Under the pieces are notes generated by a model. That model was not told where the DNA came from and ran no database searches. It saw only the letters and a program-made list of their open reading frames with translations. This document shows positions 17,036-25,927 of a stretch of 40,084 nt of DNA, one piece after another; position 1 is the first letter of the stretch; every line of letters starts with the position of its first letter. Source of the DNA: Bacteroidales bacterium UBA1195. Lineage in GTDB: Bacteria; Bacteroidota; Bacteroidia; Bacteroidales; WCHB1-69. A program made the translations under genes and the position numbers. Location of the stretch: positions 1 to 40,084 of the forward strand of contig DBYD01000036.1 in NCBI GenBank assembly GCA_002309855.1, read 5' to 3'.

Positions 17036-18328
17036 ATGAGTAGAATTGTTCACATTGCAGGACGACAGATCCTGGATTCAAGAGGAAACCCGACTGTGGA
17101 AGTTGATGTCTATACGGAAGCCGGCGCCGTCGGGCGCGCATCCGTTCCTTCCGGTGCCTCTACGGGTGTTCACGAAGCGGTGGAGTTGAGGGATGGGGAC
17201 GAAAGTCTTTATCAGGGGAAAGGTGTGTTGAAGGCAGTACAGGCTGTCAACAAGACAATTGCGGAAGAACTGAACGGATACCCGGTGGACCGTCAGGATC
17301 TCATTGATGCCCGCATGATTGAATTGGACGGGACGGAAAACAAAGGGAATTTCGGTGCAAACGCCATTTTAGGTGTCTCTTTGGCCTGTGCCAAAGCGGC
17401 TGCGTTGGAAAACGGCATGGATTTGTACCGTTATCTGGGCGGCATTCACGCCCATCGGTTGCCAATTCCGATGATGAACATTCTCAATGGCGGAAAACAT
17501 GCCGACAATGCCATTGATTTTCAAGAATTCATGATTATGCCTATTGGCGCTTCCTGTTTTAGTGAGGCGTTGCGTTGGGGCGTGGAAGTATTCCATACCC
17601 TGAAATCAGTGCTAAAAAAACGCGGACAATCCACCAATGTCGGTGATGAAGGCGGGTTCGCCCCAAATTTGGGTTCCAATGAAGAGGCTATTGAAGTGGT
17701 GCTCGAAGCCATTGAAAAGGCCGGACTGAAACCGGGAGCGGATGTGGCCATTGCCTTGGATCCGGCATCCTCCGAGTTCTATGACGAAAAGACAAACACT
17801 TACAACTTCAAATGGTCTGACAAGCGGGTGTTGACCCCGGATCAGATGGTGGACTATTGGGTGGACTGGGCAAAAAAATATCCGATTGTCTCCATTGAGG
17901 ACGGTCTGGCTGAAGACGATTGGGACAGTTGGAAGCTTCTGACCGACAAGATTGGCGACCATGTGCAGCTTGTCGGGGACGATCTGTTTGTCACCAACAT
18001 CCAACGGTTGCAGATGGGATTGGAACGTAAGGTAGCCAATTCCATCCTAATCAAACTCAACCAGATAGGCACCCTGACGGAAACCATGCAGGCCATATTC
18101 ATGGCGCAACGCAACGGTTATACAGCGGTCATCAGCCACCGTTCAGGTGAAACGGAGGACACCACCATCGCCGACCTTACTGTGGCCTTCAACACCGGAC
18201 TTATCAAAACAGGCTCAGCCAGCCGCACCGACCGTATCTGCAAATACAACCAGCTGTTGCGTATTGAAGAGCAGTTGGGCGATGCCGCCGGCTTCTGGGG
18301 GAAGGATTTCCCATACGCCATCCGATAA
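17036..18328 (+). CDS. eno: Enolase
   Basis: Interconverts 2-phosphoglycerate and phosphoenolpyruvate in glycolysis. It is cytosolic and Mg2+-dependent. The N-terminal AGRQILDSRGNPTVEVDV and GRASVPSGASTG loops are textbook. Metal and catalytic regions include NVGDEGGFAPN, ALDPASSEFYD, SIEDGLAEDDW, LVGDDLFVTN, and the signature ILIKLNQIGTLTET, then SHRSGETEDTTIADL near the C-terminus. Length is 430 aa. A strong intrinsic terminator follows directly. Confidence 0.98.
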   Translation: MSRIVHIAGRQILDSRGNPTVEVDVYTEAGAVGRASVPSGASTGVHEAVELRDGDESLYQGKGVLKAVQAVNKTIAEELNGYPVDRQDLIDARMIELDGTENKGNFGANAILGVSLACAKAAALENGMDLYRYLGGIHAHRLPIPMMNILNGGKHADNAIDFQEFMIMPIGASCFSEALRWGVEVFHTLKSVLKKRGQSTNVGDEGGFAPNLGSNEEAIEVVLEAIEKAGLKPGADVAIALDPASSEFYDEKTNTYNFKWSDKRVLTPDQMVDYWVDWAKKYPIVSIEDGLAEDDWDSWKLLTDKIGDHVQLVGDDLFVTNIQRLQMGLERKVANSILIKLNQIGTLTETMQAIFMAQRNGYTAVISHRSGETEDTTIADLTVAFNTGLIKTGSASRTDRICKYNQLLRIEEQLGDAAGFWGKDFPYAIR

Positions 18329-18345
18329 AAAAAAATATTTTGCAT

Positions 18346-18388
18346 AAAAGAGGGTGTTCCAATGTTTTTTGGGACACCCTCTTTTTTA
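18346..18388 (+). terminator. Intrinsic terminator after eno
   Basis: A 15-bp stem with one G-T wobble: AAAAGAGGGTGTTCC (18346-18360) pairs with GGGACACCCTCTTTT (18371-18385) around a 10-base loop. A T-run continues to about 18387. Its position 18 bases after the eno stop makes its role clear. Confidence 0.9.
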
Positions 18389-18427
18389 TGATGTTTTTTT
18401 GTTTCCCTGCACAATAATTCCTCAATT

Positions 18428-18468
18428 TCACGTTTTACATATCCATAAAAAGCGATTTTAAAACGTGA
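18428..18468 (+). promoter_or_regulatory. Inverted repeat enclosing the GTG start of the VWA-like gene
   Basis: Arms TCACGTTTTA (18428-18437) and TAAAACGTGA (18459-18468) are perfectly complementary over 10 bp with a 21-base loop. The right arm contains the GTG start codon at 18465-18467. If transcribed, the hairpin would bury the start codon, which suggests control of translation or an operator overlapping the start. Confidence 0.5.
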
Positions 18469-20543
18469 GCAGTACATATTCATTATGGTTTATCCCTTTG
18501 TGCCTGACAGTCGGAACGGCCTATGCCTTCCTGCTGTACGGGAACAAACATGGCTACGCATATCCAGTGAAGGTCAAGCGGCTGCTTTTCATCATCCGGA
18601 TGCTTGCGGTTTCGCTGCTCTGCTTCCTGCTGTTGCGTCCTGTGGTGGATGGCAGGAGCAAGGAGGTTGAGAAACCTGTGCTTCTGTTTGGCATCGACAA
18701 TTCCGAATCCATCGTGCTCACAAAGGATTCCGCCTACTATCGCACCGAATATCCCAAACAGTTGCATTGGCTGACCGAAAGGCTGTCCAGGGATTACGAT
18801 GTGGACTGCTACCTGATCGGTGATTCAGTCAGAAGGGGAGACACTCCTGATTTTACGGAAAAGGCCACCAATCTTGCCCGTTTTTTCTCCCAAATGGAAC
18901 AGCGCTACCTGAATCGGAATGTCGGGGCAATCATCTGCCTAAGCGATGGCATCTGCACGGAAGGGGAGGACCCGCTCTATACCGCCAAACGGCTCAAATA
19001 TCCCATCTATACTGTTGCATTGGGGGACACATCGGAGGTGTGCGACTTGCGCATCGCTAAGACCCGCTGTAGCCGGAACGTCCATCTGCACAACTTTTTC
19101 CCGATTGAAATCCTGGTACAGGCCAACCGTCTCAAAGGGAAACAGACCCACTTGCAGGTGCTGAAAAAGGGACAGGTAATCTTTGAAAAAGAATTATCGG
19201 TCAACCGCAACGACTATTCAGAATGGGTACGGCTGAACACAGAGGCCACCGAGACGGGGTACCTGCACTACCGTATCCGCCTTTCCGAGGTGGAGGGGGA
19301 ATACACCATTGCTAACAACACGACAGATGTTATTGTCAAAGTGCTTGACGAGAAACATAAAGTGGCGATAATCTACCGTGCGCCGCATCCGGATGTGGCT
19401 GCCATTTCGGAGGCGGTTAAGGAGAACCCACTGTATGAGGTGGAGAGTTTTTCTGTAGAAAACTTCAAGGCAGGTGCGCAGCCGTATGCGATGTACATCC
19501 TGCACCAGCTCCCGACCGCCAGCCAGCCGATGGAGCAGGTGCTGCAGAATGCTGCCAAAAACGGTGCCGGCCTTCTCTTTTTCCCGGGTGACCTCTCTGG
19601 AGGCACAGTACGCCTGCCCGCCGGATGCGGACTGCAGCTCGGCCGGGACAAGGAATTGCAAAACGATGCATATGCCGTGCTGAACCCCGATTTTGCCGAT
19701 TTCACCCTTTCCAACGACTTTGTCCGGATGTTGCCTGATTTTCCGCCTTTACAGCTGCCGTTCGGCAATTATAAGCTCTCCTCATCGGCCAGCGTCTGCC
19801 TGTATCAGAAGATAAACCGCATTTCCACCAGATATCCGCTCTTTTTTCTGAATGAAGGCCCACAGGGGAAGACTGCGGTCTTTTTGGGTGAAGGATGGTG
19901 GCGCTGGCGCATCCACAATTATTTGCACGAAGGCAACCATCTGGCGTTTGACCATCTGATCGGACAAGTTTTCCAATTTCTGGTCACCAGGGAGGATCAA
20001 AGCCTGTTCCGGGTCAAAGGGAAGGAGGTGTACGGGGAAAACGAGGAGATCCGTCTGGATGCGGAAGTATATGACAGGAACTATGCCCTGAACAACCGTC
20101 CGGAGGTGCGGCTGGAGTTACAGTCCTTGACGGACAACAGCAAGCACGAATATCTTTTTTCCCGCACCCTACAGGCCTACCAGACAAGTTTGGGACGGTT
20201 GCCTGAAGGGGAATACAAGTGGAGTGCTTCTGTGGACTGGCAGGGAACAACAATGCGCAGAACCGGGCATTTTTATGTGCAGGCCGTCCGTACGGAAGCC
20301 GTCAGCCTGACCGCCGACCACCAGTTGTTACTGAATCTGTCCTCCATAAATGGTGGTGAGATGATGGCACCTGCATCACTCCGGAATTTGGAGAAAAAAT
20401 TGCGTTCCAATGAGCAGATCAAGCCGTTGGCCCACTACAGCAAAAGGAGCCACCCGCTGCTTGACCACATTGGAGCATGGGTAATTCTTATCCTATTGTT
20501 GGGCGGAGAGTGGTTTCTGCGAAAATGGAGCGGAAATTATTAG
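18465..20543 (+). CDS. Large membrane protein with VWA-like and glutamine-amidotransferase-like domains
   Basis: A 692-residue inner-membrane protein. There are two N-terminal transmembrane helices (about 5-22 and 38-60) and one at the very C-terminus (about 670-688). After the second helix comes a von Willebrand A-like domain (about 70-190) with a MIDAS-type DNSES motif in LLFGIDNSESI and an ICLSDG second strand. The region at about 300-420 has the strand/helix pattern of class I glutamine-amidotransferase-like folds without an obvious catalytic Cys. This architecture is known in Bacteroidota as an uncharacterised family related to Bat/CoxL-type VWA proteins. The GTG at 18465 is the only sensible start, because an in-frame TAA lies two codons upstream and the next ATG is 45 codons in. 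The frame ends 89 bases before the chosen start of the protease. Confidence 0.75.
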   Translation: MSSTYSLWFIPLCLTVGTAYAFLLYGNKHGYAYPVKVKRLLFIIRMLAVSLLCFLLLRPVVDGRSKEVEKPVLLFGIDNSESIVLTKDSAYYRTEYPKQLHWLTERLSRDYDVDCYLIGDSVRRGDTPDFTEKATNLARFFSQMEQRYLNRNVGAIICLSDGICTEGEDPLYTAKRLKYPIYTVALGDTSEVCDLRIAKTRCSRNVHLHNFFPIEILVQANRLKGKQTHLQVLKKGQVIFEKELSVNRNDYSEWVRLNTEATETGYLHYRIRLSEVEGEYTIANNTTDVIVKVLDEKHKVAIIYRAPHPDVAAISEAVKENPLYEVESFSVENFKAGAQPYAMYILHQLPTASQPMEQVLQNAAKNGAGLLFFPGDLSGGTVRLPAGCGLQLGRDKELQNDAYAVLNPDFADFTLSNDFVRMLPDFPPLQLPFGNYKLSSSASVCLYQKINRISTRYPLFFLNEGPQGKTAVFLGEGWWRWRIHNYLHEGNHLAFDHLIGQVFQFLVTREDQSLFRVKGKEVYGENEEIRLDAEVYDRNYALNNRPEVRLELQSLTDNSKHEYLFSRTLQAYQTSLGRLPEGEYKWSASVDWQGTTMRRTGHFYVQAVRTEAVSLTADHQLLLNLSSINGGEMMAPASLRNLEKKLRSNEQIKPLAHYSKRSHPLLDHIGAWVILILLLGGEWFLRKWSGNY

Positions 20544-20632
20544 AAAAAAGTGAACTTAGTGCAGAAAAAAACGTAAATGATAACATGCGAAAAGAGCAAA
20601 TATCAACGGATATGAAAAAAAGGGTTGTTAAT

Positions 20633-21721
20633 ATGAAACCGAATCATGCCAGCCATACAATGGTGCTGCTGCTTTGCATTTTTCTTTCCACAATTGGCAG
20701 CGCCTGTGCACAACGCGATCCACGTCCAGGCGGACCGGCTTTGGTCGACCTTACCCCAGCGGCAGAGCACACCGTCAACACAGTGGTGCATATCAATGCC
20801 GAAATGCTGCAGAAAAACAGCATGTGGGACAACTTCTTTTCCGATCCCTTCTTTAATTTCTTCAATTTTCAGGCACAGCCGCAGGTCTATCAGGCCTACG
20901 GTTCTGGTGTAATCCTCTCGGAGGACGGCTACATTGTGACCAACAACCACGTGGTGGCGGAGGCGCAGAAGGTGACCGTCACCCTGAACGACCAACGGAA
21001 ATTCGAGGCGCGTATTATCGGCACAGATGAGGCGACCGACCTCGCACTGCTGAAAATAGATGCAAAAGGGCTGGATTATATCGAATATGGCAATTCGGAC
21101 GAGGTTCGTCTGGGTGAATGGGTGCTGGCGGTCGGGAATCCATATAACTTGAATTCGACCGTGACAGCAGGTATTGTAAGTGCGAAAGCACGCAACCTGG
21201 ACATTTTGGGGAACGGTAGCCGGGTGGAGACCTTCATCCAGACAGATGCGGCTGTAAACAGCGGCAACAGCGGCGGTGCCCTGGTCAATGTGCAGGGGAA
21301 ACTGATAGGCATCAATGCGGCCATCGCCTCCAACACAGGCTCCTATGCCGGCTATTCCTTCGCCATTCCGGTGAATGTGGTGAAAAAAGTGGTGGCTGAA
21401 CTGAAGCAATATGGTCGTGTGAAATCCGTTAATCAGGGTGTTGCTGTGATTAAACGGTTGGGTGCGGAATTCCAACCGCTGACCCAGCAGGTCAAACAGG
21501 CATATCAGGTTGATCATGGGCTGATGGTCACACGTTTGGATGACGGACTGCTGAAAAGGGCAGGGGTTCAGAACGGATACGTGATTCTTTCTGTAGACCG
21601 GAAACCGGTGTACCGTCCTGAAGATCTTGAAACCATTTTGGGAAACAGACGTGGGAATGTACTTATTGAAGGTTTCTATCCCAATAGCGGTTTCATTCAT
21701 TATTACAATTTGACACTATAA
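20633..21721 (+). CDS. HtrA/DegP-family serine protease with a single PDZ domain
   Basis: A periplasmic or membrane-attached trypsin-like protease (S1C) for envelope quality control. Starting at 20633, residues 1-26 form a signal peptide ending GSACAQ; C25 could be lipidated but the lipobox is weak. The catalytic triad is H106 (TNNHVV), D136 (EATDLALL) and S213 (NSGNSGGALV). A single PDZ domain covers about 265-363. Most Bacteroidota DegP/DegQ proteins are near 500 residues with two PDZ domains, so this is the shorter DegS-like layout. The frame is open back to 20477, overlapping the previous gene; in-frame ATGs exist at 20585 and 20612, so the start is not certain. It lies directly upstream of rpoD. 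Confidence 0.88.
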   Translation: MKPNHASHTMVLLLCIFLSTIGSACAQRDPRPGGPALVDLTPAAEHTVNTVVHINAEMLQKNSMWDNFFSDPFFNFFNFQAQPQVYQAYGSGVILSEDGYIVTNNHVVAEAQKVTVTLNDQRKFEARIIGTDEATDLALLKIDAKGLDYIEYGNSDEVRLGEWVLAVGNPYNLNSTVTAGIVSAKARNLDILGNGSRVETFIQTDAAVNSGNSGGALVNVQGKLIGINAAIASNTGSYAGYSFAIPVNVVKKVVAELKQYGRVKSVNQGVAVIKRLGAEFQPLTQQVKQAYQVDHGLMVTRLDDGLLKRAGVQNGYVILSVDRKPVYRPEDLETILGNRRGNVLIEGFYPNSGFIHYYNLTL

Positions 21722-21759
21722 ATGACCTTATAATTAAGATATTCACTAAACAATACGCT

Positions 21760-22620
21760 ATGAGGCAATTAAAAATTTCACACTCTATTACAAACCGGGA
21801 CAACAGCTCCTTTGAGAAATACCTGCAGGACATCAGCAGGGAACAGATGATCGGACCGGATGAAGAGGTGGAGCTGGCCCAGCAAATTAAGGCGGGAAAC
21901 AAGGAGGCACTTGACAAACTGGTAAGAGCCAATCTCCGTTTTGTGGTCTCTGTGGCCAAACAATACCAGAACCAAGGGTTGGGTCTGCAGGATCTGATTA
22001 ACGAAGGGAATCTCGGCCTGATCAAGGCAGCCAAGCGTTTTGACGAAACCCGCGGATTCAAATTCATTTCCTACGCAGTATGGTGGATCAGGCAATCCAT
22101 TTCCCATGCAATCGCCGACCAGTCACGCATTGTGAGGCTTCCGGTGAACCAATTGGGTGCGGTCAACCGCATCAAAAAGGAGATTTCCCGATTGGAGCAG
22201 ATTTACAACCGTCCGCCTACGATTGAGGAGATTTCGGAGGTGATAGACATGACTCCGGAGAAAATCGGTGAGATTATCAAGATTTCCGCCCGGCACCTAT
22301 CCATGGACGCACCCATCAACAATGAGGACGACACATTCTTCATCGACACCTTCATCAGCAACGATGGAGGCGGACACACTGATGCGCCTCTGTTGCAGGA
22401 ATCGCTGGAAAAGGAAATCAACCGTTCGTTGGAGGTGCTGGATCCGAAGGAAAAGGATTTGATATGCATGTACTTCGGCATCGGCATGGCACACGAATAC
22501 ACTTTGGACGAAATCGGGGAAAAGTACAATCTCACACGCGAGGCTGCACGCCAGATGAAGGAAAAGGCCTTGAAAAAATTGCGCAAGACCGGTATCAAAA
22601 GGTTGAAACCATATTTATAA
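21760..22620 (+). CDS. rpoD: RNA polymerase sigma-70 family factor, RpoD-type (divergent)
   Basis: A primary-type sigma factor lacking region 1.1, 286 aa, as usual in Bacteroidota. Region 1.2 is at about 16-46, region 2 at 55-125 (LVRANLRFVVSVAKQYQ, DLINEGNLGLIKA, GFKFISYAVWWIRQSI), region 3 at 126-205 and region 4 at 215-286. The sequence departs from the usual Bacteroidota RpoD at several conserved places. Most notable is the recognition helix, where the usual TRERVRQI reads TREAARQM (259-266): R260, E261, R264 and Q265 are kept but the intervening Arg and Val are Ala. It may be the housekeeping factor of a divergent lineage or a second, related sigma factor. It starts 38 bases after the protease and is followed 15 bases later by metK. 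Confidence 0.85.
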   Translation: MRQLKISHSITNRDNSSFEKYLQDISREQMIGPDEEVELAQQIKAGNKEALDKLVRANLRFVVSVAKQYQNQGLGLQDLINEGNLGLIKAAKRFDETRGFKFISYAVWWIRQSISHAIADQSRIVRLPVNQLGAVNRIKKEISRLEQIYNRPPTIEEISEVIDMTPEKIGEIIKISARHLSMDAPINNEDDTFFIDTFISNDGGGHTDAPLLQESLEKEINRSLEVLDPKEKDLICMYFGIGMAHEYTLDEIGEKYNLTREAARQMKEKALKKLRKTGIKRLKPYL

Positions 22621-22635
22621 AATTAAAAGAAGAAA

Positions 22636-23940
22636 ATGAATTATTTGTTCACCTCGGAATCCGTTTCCGAAGGGCATCCGGACAAAGTGGCGGACCAGAT
22701 TTCTGACGCATTGCTGGATGAATTCCTGCGGAGGGATCCCAAAGCAAAAGTGGCCTGCGAAACCATGGTCACCACCGGATTGGTATTCTGTTCCGGAGAA
22801 GTAAAAACCCATTCCTATGTCGACATCCAGGAGACGGCCCGACAGGTAATCCGAAATATCGGCTATACCAAAGGGGAGTACATGTTTGAATGTAATTCCT
22901 GCGGCATAATCTCCGCCATTCACGGGCAGTCGCCTGACATCACACAAGGGGTGGAGCGTAGTGAAGAGGAACAGCAGGGTGCAGGTGACCAGGGTCTGAT
23001 GTTCGGTTATGCATGTAAGGAGATGGACAACTACATGCCGTTACCAATTGAATTGGCACACAGATTAGTACAGGAACTGGCCGCAATCCGGAAGGAGGGG
23101 AGGCAGATGAGATATCTCCGTCCGGATGCCAAGTCGCAAGTGACTGTGGAGTACGAAACTTCCGGGCGGCCTGTCCGCATTGACACTATTGTGCTTTCCA
23201 CCCAGCATGACGAGTTTTCCGCGTCAGAGGACGAAATGTTGGCCACGATTAGGAAGGATGTGGAGGAGATACTTATCCCCAGAGTAAAAGCCACATGTCC
23301 GGCAAACGTTCAGCAGCTGTTCACCGGTTACAAGCTCTATGTGAACCCGACTGGGAAGTTTGTCATAGGCGGCCCGCATGGCGACACCGGACTTACCGGC
23401 CGCAAAATCATTGTGGACACGTATGGAGGGAAAGCCCCACATGGAGGCGGTGCATTTTCCGGGAAAGACAGTTCCAAAGTTGACCGTTCTGCCGCATACG
23501 CCGCCCGCTACATAGCCAAAAACCTGGTTGCCGCCGGAGTTGCGGACGAGGTGCTTGTACAGATAGCCTACGCCATCGGCATAGCGGAACCGGTCGGATT
23601 GTATGTGAACACCTTCGGCAGCTGCCATGCCAAAAACAGCCTGGGGGAAATCTGTTCGGATGCAGAACTTGTATCGGTTATTAAGAAGATTTTTGACCTT
23701 CGTCCATATGCCATCTGCCAGAAATTCGGACTGCAAAACCCGATTTTCCTGCCCACGGCCACATACGGTCATTTTGGTCGTGACACTTACGACAAAGAGG
23801 TTGAAGTGTTTTATGAAGATGAGGAAACAGTCACACGCATGGTGGACGGGATTCCGCACCATTATAAGGATGTCACATTCTTTGCATGGGAAAAGACCGA
23901 TGCTGTTGAAACAATCCGAAAGGCATTTGGTCTGAAATAA
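22636..23940 (+). CDS. metK: S-adenosylmethionine synthetase
   Basis: Makes SAM from methionine and ATP. It is cytosolic. Motifs: SEGHPDKVADQISDALLDEF near the N-terminus, GAGDQGLMFGYA (about 115-126), and the C-terminal P-loop-like GGAFSGKDSSKVDRSAAYAAR. The 434-residue length with inserts matches Bacteroidota enzymes, which are longer than the E. coli one (384 aa). It lies 15 bases after rpoD, leaving no space for a SAM riboswitch. It supplies the cosubstrate of QueA, encoded elsewhere in the window. Confidence 0.97.
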   Translation: MNYLFTSESVSEGHPDKVADQISDALLDEFLRRDPKAKVACETMVTTGLVFCSGEVKTHSYVDIQETARQVIRNIGYTKGEYMFECNSCGIISAIHGQSPDITQGVERSEEEQQGAGDQGLMFGYACKEMDNYMPLPIELAHRLVQELAAIRKEGRQMRYLRPDAKSQVTVEYETSGRPVRIDTIVLSTQHDEFSASEDEMLATIRKDVEEILIPRVKATCPANVQQLFTGYKLYVNPTGKFVIGGPHGDTGLTGRKIIVDTYGGKAPHGGGAFSGKDSSKVDRSAAYAARYIAKNLVAAGVADEVLVQIAYAIGIAEPVGLYVNTFGSCHAKNSLGEICSDAELVSVIKKIFDLRPYAICQKFGLQNPIFLPTATYGHFGRDTYDKEVEVFYEDEETVTRMVDGIPHHYKDVTFFAWEKTDAVETIRKAFGLK

Positions 23941-23946
23941 CTATTT

Positions 23947-23990
23947 AACCGCGACATAACAACAATTGTTTGACAAAATATGCTGCGGTT
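23947..23990. terminator. Possible shared terminator between metK and sufT
   Basis: A short outer stem AACCGC/GCGGTT (23947-23952 and 23985-23990) with a 10-base perfect palindrome AACAATTGTT (23961-23970) in its loop sits between two convergent genes. The rest of the 153-base gap is very AT-rich. The stem is short and the loop long, so the call is weak. Confidence 0.25.
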
Positions 23991-24093
23991 TATTTCCCAT
24001 TATTTTCTATTTAACATAATATAAATTATATAACAAATATAAAATACAGTAGTACAATTATTTAATATAATAGTTTTAACATAATTGTGATGA

Positions 24094-24417
24094 TTACAGG
24101 AAATCAAAACCAAGCTGTGTCTTTGCCTCCTCCGACATCATCGCCATGTCCCATGGCGGATCGAATGTTATGCGGACATCAACGCCGTTAATCTCCGGCA
24201 CGAACGATTCAACCTCAGATTTCACAAATTCCGGCAAAGTCTCCGCAACCGGACAATTTGGAGCCGTAACAGTCATCAATATCTCCGCGTGGTTGTGTTC
24301 GTCAATGCGTATGTCGTATATCAGTCCCATATTCCAAATGTCAATGGGCATTTCCGGGTCATATATTTTTTTCAACCGTTCTATAATATCGGCCTTCAGC
24401 GTTTCCTTATCTTTCAT
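24094..24417 (-). CDS. sufT: SufT/DUF59 iron-sulfur cluster assembly factor
   Basis: A small MIP18/DUF59 protein that assists maturation of Fe-S proteins. From the ATG at 24417 it is 107 aa. It has the family motif DPEMPIDIWNMGLIYDI near the N-terminus and the conserved cysteine in TAPNCPVAETLP, then a C-terminal ITFDPPWDMAMMSEEAK. An upstream in-frame ATG at 24450 would lie inside sufE; the start at 24417 gives an 11-base overlap and begins directly at the domain. It is the last gene of the meaB-aroC-sufE-sufT operon. The pairing with SufE supports an Fe-S role. Confidence 0.9.
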   Translation of the reverse strand: MKDKETLKADIIERLKKIYDPEMPIDIWNMGLIYDIRIDEHNHAEILMTVTAPNCPVAETLPEFVKSEVESFVPEINGVDVRITFDPPWDMAMMSEEAKTQLGFDFL

Positions 24418-24841
24418 CTTGTTGTGATTTTGCTTGATATACAATCGCAAACCTTTTAATTTGCTGAATCATGGCTAACAATCCGTTGGAGCGTGTCGGC
24501 GACAGATGTTTTTTCAGTCCGATAGCGTCAATGTATGACAAATCTGCTGAAAGAATCTCCTGAGGCGTTCTGTCAGATAAAACTCTAATTAACAGATTTA
24601 TAATGCCTTTAGTAATAATTGCATCACTATCAGCGGTGAAATGCAGCCGGTTGTCCCTATATTCCGCCTGAAGCCAGACATTTGACTGGCAGCCCTCAAT
24701 CCGGTACTCATCAGTTTTATATTGAGGGTCGATGAGTGGTAATGATTTTCCTAACTCTATGATATAGTTGTATTTGTCCATCCAATCCTCAAAATAGGAA
24801 AATTCACCGATAATTTTTTCTTCTGCTTCCTTAATGGTCAT
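24407..24841 (-). CDS. sufE: SufE cysteine desulfuration protein
   Basis: Accepts sulfur from the SufS cysteine desulfurase and passes it to the SufBCD scaffold. The 144-residue protein has the active-site cysteine C51 in IEGCQSNVWL, the same residue number as in E. coli SufE, and the typical C-terminal GLKKHLSPTRSNGLLAM segment. The stop overlaps the sufT start, and the start overlaps the aroC stop (TAATG), so the three genes are translationally coupled. SufB, C, D and S are not in the window. Confidence 0.95.
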   Translation of the reverse strand: MTIKEAEEKIIGEFSYFEDWMDKYNYIIELGKSLPLIDPQYKTDEYRIEGCQSNVWLQAEYRDNRLHFTADSDAIITKGIINLLIRVLSDRTPQEILSADLSYIDAIGLKKHLSPTRSNGLLAMIQQIKRFAIVYQAKSQQDER

Positions 24842-25923
24842 TTTTTATTATAACTAAATGATTGATATGCTTTTTTCATTAACAGATGGTCTGCTATGAC
24901 CAACGCTGCCATCGATTCCACCACCGGAATCACCCGTGGGATAACACAGCAGTCATGACGTTTTCCTGCCGGTGGCAGCAGCGTCCCCTCTCCCGCCTCG
25001 TTAAGTGTCGGCTGGGCACGTTGCAAGCTTGGAATGGGTTTGAATGCTACATTAAAATATATATCCTCCCCATTGCTGATACCGCCCTGAATTCCGCCCG
25101 AATGGTTGTTACGGGTGTGGAATCCAGGCTCCCAAATGTCGTTGAGCTCGCTGCCTTTCCTTGCTGCGGAACCAATCCCGCTTCCGTATTCAAAACCCTT
25201 TGCTGCATTGATACCCATCATCGCCTGTGCCAGATCGGCCTGCAGCTTTTCGTATGCCGGTTCGCCAAGCCCGCATGGGACTCCCCTGACAATACACGAA
25301 ACCATTGCGCCTGTGGTATCCCCTGTCGTCTGCATCTCCTGCAGATAATTCTCCATGGTCTCGGCCAACTTTTGGTCCGGGCAGCAGAGCCGGTTGGCTT
25401 CGATTGCCTCCGCTTTTGCCTGACGGCTCTCCCCTTCCCAACAGACCGGGCCGATTTGACGTGTAAATGCCAAAATGTGAATTCCTTCCTGTTTAAGAAG
25501 AAGTGCGGCCAATGCGCCACCCACAACCCTTGCGACGCTTTCCCGAGCGGAGGCGCGGCCTCCCCCATCGTGATCAAAAAAACCGTATTTTTTCCAATAT
25601 GTGTAGTCGGCATGTGAGGGGCGAAACATCCCCTCCGGATAGGCTGCATCCGAAACATCTTGGTTTTCCAGCCAAAAGGCTATGGGCGCTCCTGTACTCT
25701 GACCATCTTTCAGTCCGGAAAGGAAACGGACACAATCCTCTTCCACACGTGCGGAACTGCCGGTATGGCTTCCCGTTCTGCGCCGCTGTAACTGACGGTT
25801 AATCCAAGCCTTATCTACGATAATTCCAGGCGGAAAACCGTCCAGAACCCCACCGATGCCTGCACCGTGCGATTCCCCGAAAGAGGTTAATGTCAATAAT
25901 TTACCAAAAGAATTGGCAGCCAT
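24838..25923 (-). CDS. aroC: Chorismate synthase
   Basis: The last step of the shikimate pathway: FMN-dependent conversion of EPSP to chorismate. The N-terminus MAANSFGKLLTLTSFGESHG carries the catalytic H19. Further signatures are GRASARESVARVVGGALA, GVPCGLGEPAYEKL and the C-terminal KPIPSLQRAQPTL and RHDCCVIPRVIPVVESMAA. The length of 361 aa is standard. Linkage to sufE and sufT probably reflects co-expression only, since the enzyme needs reduced flavin rather than Fe-S. It starts 4 bases after the meaB stop. Confidence 0.97.
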   Translation of the reverse strand: MAANSFGKLLTLTSFGESHGAGIGGVLDGFPPGIIVDKAWINRQLQRRRTGSHTGSSARVEEDCVRFLSGLKDGQSTGAPIAFWLENQDVSDAAYPEGMFRPSHADYTYWKKYGFFDHDGGGRASARESVARVVGGALAALLLKQEGIHILAFTRQIGPVCWEGESRQAKAEAIEANRLCCPDQKLAETMENYLQEMQTTGDTTGAMVSCIVRGVPCGLGEPAYEKLQADLAQAMMGINAAKGFEYGSGIGSAARKGSELNDIWEPGFHTRNNHSGGIQGGISNGEDIYFNVAFKPIPSLQRAQPTLNEAGEGTLLPPAGKRHDCCVIPRVIPVVESMAALVIADHLLMKKAYQSFSYNKK

Positions 25924-25927
25924 TTCT

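Noticed and set aside
20603..21700. 365-codon open frame antisense to the HtrA-type protease
   Set aside because: The plus-strand protein has a full catalytic triad and PDZ domain. The antisense product has no recognisable fold and is a by-product of codon bias.
22621..22635. SAM riboswitch before metK
   Set aside because: Only 15 bases separate metK from rpoD, leaving no room.
24886..25617. 243-codon plus-strand frame inside aroC
   Set aside because: It is antisense to a textbook chorismate synthase and the product is Cys/His-rich nonsense.
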